A stretch of DNA of 64,000 bases from Actinomucor elegans (taxonomy: Eukaryota > Mucoromycota > Mucoromycetes > Mucorales > Mucoraceae), in assembly GCA_026027325.1 (NCBI GenBank), contig JAMSLZ010000019.1, positions 248,001 to 312,000 on the forward strand, in the 5' to 3' direction. The notes below the pieces were generated by a model. The model made no database searches. It had not been told where the DNA came from and saw only the letters and a program-made list of their open reading frames with translations. Below, in pieces: positions 58,194 to 64,000 of this stretch. The position numbers were made by a program, and so were the translations under genes. Positions within the stretch are counted from its first letter, which is position 1. The number at the start of each line of letters is the position of its first letter.

Positions 58194-59132
58194 TTATACC
58201 ATTTCTTCAATTAATTTTATAAAACTATCAATTGAAGTCTTCTTTATACTATTAAATGTATATAAAGGAAAAACTAAATTACTATTAATTATTTTTTCAT
58301 TACTACATATTTTGAAACTTATTTCTAAATTTTTTAAAAACCTTGATTTGTTTTTATCATACATTTCATAAATATTATCACTATTTATTTGATTATTTTT
58401 AATTTTTGTATATAAATCATTAAACAATTTTAATGTATTTCTATTATTAACAATTACATCATTAAGCAAATTAACATCATCTTTACATTTAAGTAAATTC
58501 AAATTGTTCTTTTTTAATCTATTTATTACCTTTAAGTTTTCTTCATTATTATTTATTTTAATATAATCTTTTCTTTGTTTTTTATTATTATTACTGTTTG
58601 TAGTGGTACTATAATTACTTGTATTACTGGTTATAGAACTATTATCATCATATTCTTCAATATCATTACCGCTGCTAATACTATTATTTTCCTCATATAA
58701 CTCATCTTCTATATCTTCTAAATCACTTTCTAATATTTCATCTTCATAGCTTTTATTTTTATTATTATTACTTTCTAAAAATTCATCATATATATCTTCT
58801 TCGATTACTTCTTTATCTATTTTATTATTTTGTTCATGATATTCTATAACTTTAAAATGATTTAAGCAATATAAATTATTATTAACTAACCAATTACCAA
58901 CTTCATTGCATTTATCATTATAGCATTTTTTACTTTCTAATTTTAATGTATTTCTATTAATATTATTTAATTGATTTTTTAATTCTTCATTTATTTTTTT
59001 ATAATTATTATTTTCATCTGTTAATATTTTATTATTTTTTGTTAAAAATGAAATCTTTTTAATGAGATAATAATAATCCTTCTTGTTAATTTTAATGTAT
59101 TTTAATTTTTTATTTGGTCTTACTCTACTCAT
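58194..59132 (-). CDS. Asn/Lys-rich protein encoded beside an ISXO2-like transposase
   Basis: 312 codons, unknown function. Composition is extreme: Asn, Lys, Ile, Glu and Ser dominate and codons are almost all A/T-ending, unlike any other gene in the window. Residues ~20-65 form a coiled coil (YYYLIKKISFLTKNNKILTD). A possible small metal site follows: CYNDKC, then LYCLNHFK (two Cys, then C-x2-H). A long acidic stretch (~105-155) and a Ser/Thr/Asn-rich linker precede a C-terminal helical region. The start lies 27 bp downstream of the transposase stop on the same strand, suggesting they belong to one mobile unit. No stop codon interrupts it, unlike the transposase. Confidence 0.6.
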   Translation of the reverse strand: MSRVRPNKKLKYIKINKKDYYYLIKKISFLTKNNKILTDENNNYKKINEELKNQLNNINRNTLKLESKKCYNDKCNEVGNWLVNNNLYCLNHFKVIEYHEQNNKIDKEVIEEDIYDEFLESNNNKNKSYEDEILESDLEDIEDELYEENNSISSGNDIEEYDDNSSITSNTSNYSTTTNSNNNKKQRKDYIKINNNEENLKVINRLKKNNLNLLKCKDDVNLLNDVIVNNRNTLKLFNDLYTKIKNNQINSDNIYEMYDKNKSRFLKNLEISFKICSNEKIINSNLVFPLYTFNSIKKTSIDSFIKLIEEMV

Positions 59133-59159
59133 ATTTTATTATATAATGAAATTCAATTT

Positions 59160-60037
59160 TTAATCTTTCAAAAAGTTTTTCCAAATATTATATTCTCTAT
59201 TTTTTTTTCTCCATTGATATTCCCTGAGATATAGAATTATGTCTTTCTTGTTTCTATTTCTAGGTATAATACTTTGTTTTAATCCATTCCATGTTCCTTC
59301 TATGGTATTTGTATGAATTCCTGTTATAGGATCTTTAAAATGTTTTTTATGATTTACTGTTTTATGTTTATACCCAATTTTATTTAAATCATTATAACCT
59401 TTCCAACAATCTGTGTATATAGTTGTACCTTTCTTAATATACTTACTAATTATTTGATTAATATTCTCTATATTTCTTTCTTCAATAGGTTCTAAAAATA
59501 CTTTTTTATTTTCATTTGTAACCTTATTCTTTAATCTACTTCTTTGTATTCCACCAATAACCCAAGCACCTTCAACTTTATGTCCCTTGTTATATTTTCT
59601 TTTTGCAATTTTAGTTTCATCAATTTCTACAATTTCATTTCTTCCACCTATTTTATTACTTGGTTTAATAAGTTGTTTATTCTTAATGTATTTTCTGAAA
59701 ATTTTATTATATCTACTTACTGTATTTTATCAATTTGTAAACTTGAGGATATAAAAGATGAGGGTGCTTTTCCTAAAAATAAATACAATATGTGTAACTG
59801 GATATTTAACGGTAATCTTAATTTACTAAATATTGTTCCTTTCAATGGTGATATAGCTTTTCTACATTTATAATATTTACAAACATACAATTTTTTTTTC
59901 AAATTTAATTTCATATCATGTCCACATTCATTACATTTTTCAATCTTATTCACATAATTATTTTTAATTAAATATTCCAATGCATCATCTTCATTATCGA
60001 ATATATGCTTCAAACTTTTATAAGATTCTATAAACAT
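59160..60037 (-). pseudogene. ISXO2/Merlin-type (IS1595-like) transposase with one frameshift
   Basis: The 5' part, 60037 to about 59729, has a zinc ribbon (CNECGHDMK ... CKYYKCRK) and FSKLRLPLNIQLHILYLFL. The 3' part in another frame carries the catalytic blocks EIVEIDETKIAKRKY, GAWVIGGIQRS, TIYTDCWKGYNDL and HTNTIEGTWNGLKQ (D, D, E of the ISXO2-type fold) and ends REYQWRKKNREYNIW. The frames meet at an A-run (plus strand TTTT at 59725-59728) where one missing base explains the break. A 26-nt GT-AG stretch there cannot be an intron because it does not restore frame. Like its partner it is extremely AT-rich. No terminal inverted repeats could be found. Confidence 0.82.
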
Positions 60038-60401
60038 AATAGATAATAATATCTTGGGTATTTAATTTAATAAATTATGAAAATTCAATTTTGATGAAAA
60101 ACAATTTTAATAATTCGGAGTTTAAATATAACCTGAGACCTATATGCAGATACATCCCAAACAAATTATTAATTTTTTTTCCGTACTTTTTAGCAAGCTT
60201 AATTTTTTACTTTTTAACTTTATACTTATATAAGTACTAATAAACTTTTGTTTGTTAAGAACAAAGCATATATCATCTGAAAGCCCTTCATTTCTTCAAC
60301 AACTTTCTCTAAGTAACATGTTTGTTTTATAGAGTTATAAGCTGCTTATATGATGAAATATTCAAAATTGGAAAACATTGAAACCCTTTTTTCGCATACA
60401 G
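60038..60401. other. AT-rich spacer without recognisable features
   Basis: 364 bp right of the ISXO2-like transposase; probably includes that element's right end, but no inverted repeat was visible. Confidence 0.5.
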
Positions 60402-61057
60402 TATATCACTTTGAGCAAGTAGACGCTAATTGATAAATACTATCTCTCACACCAAATATTACTGTTGTGTTTGCACAGTGAATAATAAAGAAGACTAAAA
60501 AGAGTACTTTTTGAGACTGTGCTTTATTAACAAAGATGAATATAAAGATCCTATAACTATGTCTAAACTAAACCTATTTATACTAATCGTCTATATCTAA
60601 GTGTGGTGAAGAGGATTTAAGAAGATGTTATGTTATAGGTCTATGTTCTAGATATATATCCATCTGAGACATGAATCTTAAACATATCAACTCGTAAGTG
60701 CTTCCGTAAAGATGAGATTGATAATGAATAAGTTATTATTCATACAATAGTCTCTATTCTATAACAATTACATCCAATACTATTACCTTTGAATATATTG
60801 ATCCCGACACTCCTCGCCGCTAATCTTGGTCCGCTCATTTGGTTATTATCCCTGGTCTTCTTTATACGCAGTCCAACCTTGTTCCTGGCAAATCGTAGTA
60901 TGAATTTAGAATTAAGTGCCGATCGTGAAAAAGTATATAAGAGATGCGTTTTATCACCTTTTGACCAGTTAATCAATTCTTGATCTATAATAAAAACTAT
61001 CCACAGTTTTAAAAGTATTTCTATCTTTCCAAATCTCTATCTACCACCTTTACAACA
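60402..61057 (+). repeat. B-family LTR fragment (B'), interrupted by LTR E
   Basis: Opposite orientation to B. Homology to the B LTR runs 60402-60462 and 60772-61057, ending ACCACCTTTACAACA like the B LTR terminus. It differs from B by scattered substitutions, and about 185 bp of the other LTR end are missing left of 60402. Confidence 0.88.
60463..60766 (+). repeat. Solo LTR E inserted in the B' LTR
   Basis: 304 bp, TGTTGTGTTT...CTATAACA, flanked by ATTAC on both sides (60458-60462 and 60767-60771). Strand is arbitrary. A lone LTR with target duplication indicates recombination between the two LTRs of a former full element. Confidence 0.88.
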
Positions 61058-61207
61058 ACCACACTTAGATAGACGATTAGTATAAATAGGTTTAGTTTAG
61101 ACATAGTTATAGTATCTTCATCTTTATATTCATCTTTGTTAATAAAGCACAGTCTCAAAAAGTACTCTTTTTAGTCTTCTTTATTATTTCACTGTGCAAA
61201 CACAACA
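61058..61207 (-). repeat. Truncated LTR E', inverted relative to E
   Basis: 150 bp that match the first half of LTR E in reverse complement (TGTTGTGTTTGCACAGTG to TCTAAGTGTGGT), with small indels. B' begins where E' is cut, so B' probably inserted into E'. Confidence 0.85.
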
Positions 61208-61503
61208 ATTGCTATTACTCCGTTAATTTTTTTTAAATTTAACCATATCAAGTAATATTGAGCTATAGCTCTAACATACTGCATGAAAATACTAAATGTT
61301 TAGGCTAGGGTTTATGTTACGTCATAGTGATAAAATGATGATAAACCGTTTTTTCAACTTTTAAAATTTGAGGGCTTTTCCGTTTTATGACGTAAATAGA
61401 CCATAATCACTAATAATAATTCCGTTTATCTATTGATACTAATGAAACATTGCCTATGGCAACGGAAAATTATATAAAGAAGCCTATTCTGATTCATTTC
61501 AGC
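61208..61503. other. AT-rich spacer without recognisable features
   Basis: 296 bp between the LTR nest and the 3' LTR of element F; nothing identified. Confidence 0.5.
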
Positions 61504-61867
61504 TGTTATATCGAATATAATAAAGACTGTAAAAATAACCAGACTGATAAAACGAATTAATTTATTAAAGCATTAAAATGATGAGCTATTTATACAAAAT
61601 TGAAGTTCGGATTTAACTTGATATTATAGACGATTGAGTTAGTCAAAGACTGCGCTCATGGAGTTAACAAGGATTTATAGTAATCCATTCTAGTACGACT
61701 TTATATTCGGTGATAGATAGTTTATGAAGGTTAGCTGCACTAAGCATTGATTTCCATATATATCTCTTAACCGACGTTACAAAGCTGTCAAAGCACAAGC
61801 TGAGTATAAGCATTGTCGAACATTGACCTGATTGGTGACGGACACTGAACAAGTCATGTTTACAACA
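61504..61867 (-). repeat. 3' LTR of element F
   Basis: 364 bp, TGTTATATCG...TTTACAACA. The right boundary is fixed by the adjacent purine tract; the left by the TGTTATATC motif also seen at the presumed LTR end of D. No second copy is in the window to confirm it. Confidence 0.7.
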
Positions 61868-61879
61868 TTGCCCCCTTCT
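61868..61879 (-). other. Polypurine tract of element F
   Basis: Minus-strand AGAAGGGGGCAA directly before the LTR start TGTTGTAAACATG. Confidence 0.75.
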
Positions 61880-62096
61880 AGACAGTTGCTTATACTAAGA
61901 GTGTTTGCATTGTTACTAGGTATAGTCTATAATGTGCATAAGTTAATAGGAAGTTACATACTTCGGTGCGTGTCCTTTCGCCTTGTAATGAACTGATCGT
62001 AGTTATTCCTCGATAAAAACCTTATGTAAAAAACCCGTAGGATAAAAGTGAAGGAAAAGAAGAATAACAAACAAGACTGTATAAAAAGTCTATGAT

Positions 62097-64000
62097 CTAT
62101 TGTTGGTTTCTACTGCGTTTGTTCCGAGTAGCTATCTTACGTGTATTGACTGTCATAGGAGCCTTACGTTTCTTGGAAGAGGATTGCTTATGATCAGCAT
62201 TGCGACGTCCCCAATATATTTCAATTGGTTTCTTTGAATCGAAGTGTGATGGAGGTTCCCATGTATCATCTTCATCGTTTGGATATCCTTTCCATTTGAC
62301 TCTGTATAAATAATTACCAGGTGAACCAGAATGATCAATGACTGCTTGTATTTCAAAGTGATCTTCTTTAAGCTTTTGATATTCTTCAGTAGATATATTA
62401 TCTGAGGAGATGAATATAATATGCGATGTAGGTACATCTCTAGATAAGAGAGTACCCGCTTTATCTTTCAAGATATAGCTACCGTTCTTTGTGATTCCAT
62501 GTATATAAAATGGACCGAGATTACGCGCATCTAATTTGCTTAATCGTGTTACATTCTTAATCATAACTTTACTTCCAACAGGAAACTGCTTAGTTACAAT
62601 CCTATGCGTTTTTACGAATCTGTCGTGATCACGTTCTTGCGTATCTCTTATGCGTTTAGACAATGCTGGTATAACGACTTCATTGACAAATTTGAATTTT
62701 TCATCAATCATTTTCGTGTCAGTTTCTTCTAGTTGCAATACAGGTTTAGTATTTGAGTAGTCTTCAAAGCCATTTGGTTGTCTATTGAATAACACTGTAT
62801 AAGGACGAGACTTATGTAACCGTGCGTATTTACAATTCATAGCGTATTGACAATAATTCAAATAATAATCCCAGTCAGCGCCTTTACCGCGTAATTCCTT
62901 AACAATTGTACGTTTTGCCAAACCGACATATGCTTCGTTTACCGAGTTACCCGTAGGAGAGTATGGTAATGAAAGTCTTCGATCAATGCCACTCATCTCA
63001 ATCATTTTTGCTACAATATCAGCTGTGAACTCTGCACCATTATCCGAATTCAAGATCTTTGGAAAGCCAAATAACGAGAATATAGATAAAAGTTCGGCAG
63101 CGATAGTCGTACTATGTTTATCAGGTAATGCTCTAAGAACAGTAAACCTTGAATAATAGTCTACCATGACTAACATAAAGTTATTGCCGCGAGAAGAGGT
63201 GACATCAAAAGTACCTAAATCCATACACCAATGATCAAGTGGTTGATCAGGCAATACAGATTTTGGTGGGTGATAACCAACTTTGGATATGTTGAACCTA
63301 TTGCATTCAGTACATTCGCCCAAGATTCGTTGAATATCTTTTCGCATGTTTGTCCAGTGAATACCATCATGGTGTAATTGGTTCTCGATGCTTTGTAAAC
63401 CATAATGTCCTAAAAGGTGTGCTTTAAATACGAGATTATCACGTTCATTTTTAGGTGGTGTAATATAATCAGCAAACTTTAATGTTCGAAGAATCAGGTC
63501 TTCATCGTCATTAGAAGTTTGTTGTGGAGATATAGTAGCGCAAGTATCATTACTCTGATCAGTAAGTAATATTGGTACTGTTGAAGAAGAAGCTAAGAGA
63601 GAAGTATTATTTTTATAAATACTAGGGCGTGACTGTTGAGCAAATTGCTTTTTGCTTTTAGCCATAGATCCCTTTTCACTATCTTTCAAGCTTTTCTTTT
63701 TGTTTGAAATGCTACCAACATCACCAAGCGCGACTATATCGAGACAACTACCCCCCTCCAGAACATTAATCGGTTGATCCTCGTCCGTATAAAGGCGTGA
63801 GAGAGCGTCAGGAATAAGATTTTTGAATCCAGGCAGGTGAACTGTATTGAACGTATAGCCAAAAATACCCTCATACCAACCAGCCATTAAAGCATTAGGT
63901 ACTTCTTGAGTCTGCAAGTAAATGAGACTTTTATGATCAGTATGCAACGTAAAGGGAATAAGATACAGCCACTTGTGGAATTTCGCAAATGCATAAACGA
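62097..64000 (-). CDS. Pol of element F: RNase H end, integrase, chromodomain (partial)
   Basis: The frame is open to the window edge and ends with TAG at 62097. The first visible residues are the end of RNase H (HTDHKSLIYLQTQEVPNALM). The linker is followed by the integrase zinc finger (LLGHYGLQ ... CTECNRF), the DDE core (CMDLGTFDV, LNSDNGAEF, NSVNEAYVGLAKR), a GPF-type module (NLGPFYIHGITKNGSYILK), a chromodomain (NYLYRVKWKGYPNDEDDTWE) and a basic tail (KRKAPMTVNTRKIATRNKRS). In the second motif block Asn-Ser-Val-Asn-Glu replaces the usual Gly-x-x-E spacing but the Glu is kept. No stops interrupt the visible ~634 codons. Confidence 0.93.
   Translation of the reverse strand, partial: VYAFAKFHKWLYLIPFTLHTDHKSLIYLQTQEVPNALMAGWYEGIFGYTFNTVHLPGFKNLIPDALSRLYTDEDQPINVLEGGSCLDIVALGDVGSISNKKKSLKDSEKGSMAKSKKQFAQQSRPSIYKNNTSLLASSSTVPILLTDQSNDTCATISPQQTSNDDEDLILRTLKFADYITPPKNERDNLVFKAHLLGHYGLQSIENQLHHDGIHWTNMRKDIQRILGECTECNRFNISKVGYHPPKSVLPDQPLDHWCMDLGTFDVTSSRGNNFMLVMVDYYSRFTVLRALPDKHSTTIAAELLSIFSLFGFPKILNSDNGAEFTADIVAKMIEMSGIDRRLSLPYSPTGNSVNEAYVGLAKRTIVKELRGKGADWDYYLNYCQYAMNCKYARLHKSRPYTVLFNRQPNGFEDYSNTKPVLQLEETDTKMIDEKFKFVNEVVIPALSKRIRDTQERDHDRFVKTHRIVTKQFPVGSKVMIKNVTRLSKLDARNLGPFYIHGITKNGSYILKDKAGTLLSRDVPTSHIIFISSDNISTEEYQKLKEDHFEIQAVIDHSGSPGNYLYRVKWKGYPNDEDDTWEPPSHFDSKKPIEIYWGRRNADHKQSSSKKRKAPMTVNTRKIATRNKRSRNQQ

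Larger units (their letters stand above)
61504..64000 (-). mobile_element. Chromodomain Ty3 element F, 3' part (continues past window)
   Basis: Includes the 3' LTR (61504-61867), a polypurine tract and the 3' end of pol. The 5' half and other LTR lie outside. Same clade as B by integrase and chromodomain, but a distinct LTR (364 bp) and diverged protein. Confidence 0.88.

Noticed and set aside
58111..58371. Plus-strand open frame rich in Phe/Ile/Leu opposite the AT-rich partner gene
   Set aside because: It is the complement of the Asn/Lys-rich frame; extreme AT content lowers stop frequency on that strand.
59702..59727. 26-nt GT-AG intron explaining the break in the ISXO2-like transposase
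   Set aside because: Far shorter than other introns here, would remove conserved residues, and does not restore the reading frame.

Overview
The window looks like nuclear DNA of an early-diverging fungus, most likely Mucoromycota (Mucorales-like). It is AT-rich, its genes are cut by many short GT-AG introns (mostly about 48-75 nt), intergenic DNA is rich in poly-A/T and microsatellites, and the proteins are typically fungal. No organism name can be proven from the sequence alone. Exon boundaries were worked out by hand from splice sites, reading phase and family motifs; exon lengths were checked for phase in every multi-exon model.

Positions 1 to about 34.5 kb are a normal gene-bearing block. 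In order it holds: the 3' end of a BTB/POZ protein; TAD3 (tRNA adenosine deaminase partner); a mitochondrial-type lipoate-protein ligase; a 92-aa unknown protein; UMP/CMP kinase (URA6); a RhoGAP protein with a C-terminal membrane segment; two secreted, probably GPI-anchored proteins; sorting nexin SNX4/Atg24; pseudouridine-5'-phosphate glycosidase and a mitochondrial scramblase (AIM25), both on the minus strand; the Hsp90 co-chaperone CNS1, convergent with an unknown membrane protein; an oligopeptidase B-like serine peptidase; EBP2 (ribosome biogenesis); the GTPase RBG2/DRG2; and a tRNA-Ser(AGA). A degenerate dispersed repeat of about 75 bp recurs between these genes.

From 35.3 kb to the window end (28.7 kb) no host gene is visible; this is a nest of transposons. 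Ty3-like LTR element A (35298-54782) has near-identical 479-bp LTRs and a 4-bp target duplication. It is split twice. A 7.4-kb CACTA-type DNA transposon (37477-44854; TATT duplication; Tnp2-like transposase plus a divergent unknown gene) sits in its pol. A complete chromodomain Ty3 element B (47870-54035; identical 506-bp LTRs; CCATT duplication) sits in its gag. Removing both inserts and one duplication copy each leaves one open frame of 5118 nt (1706 codons including stop).

Right of A lie a related LTR fragment (A'), a truncated gag-protease of a B-like element (D), a Tc1/mariner fragment, a very AT-rich ISXO2/Merlin-type transposase with an Asn/Lys-rich partner ORF, a nest of three LTR pieces (B', E, E'), and the 3' half of another chromodomain element (F) that runs off the window end. 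The most unusual items are the two-gene CACTA element, the AT-rich ISXO2-like pair, the pol frame of A that runs through the polypurine tract into its own LTR, and B/D elements with a T-run where a tRNA primer site is expected.
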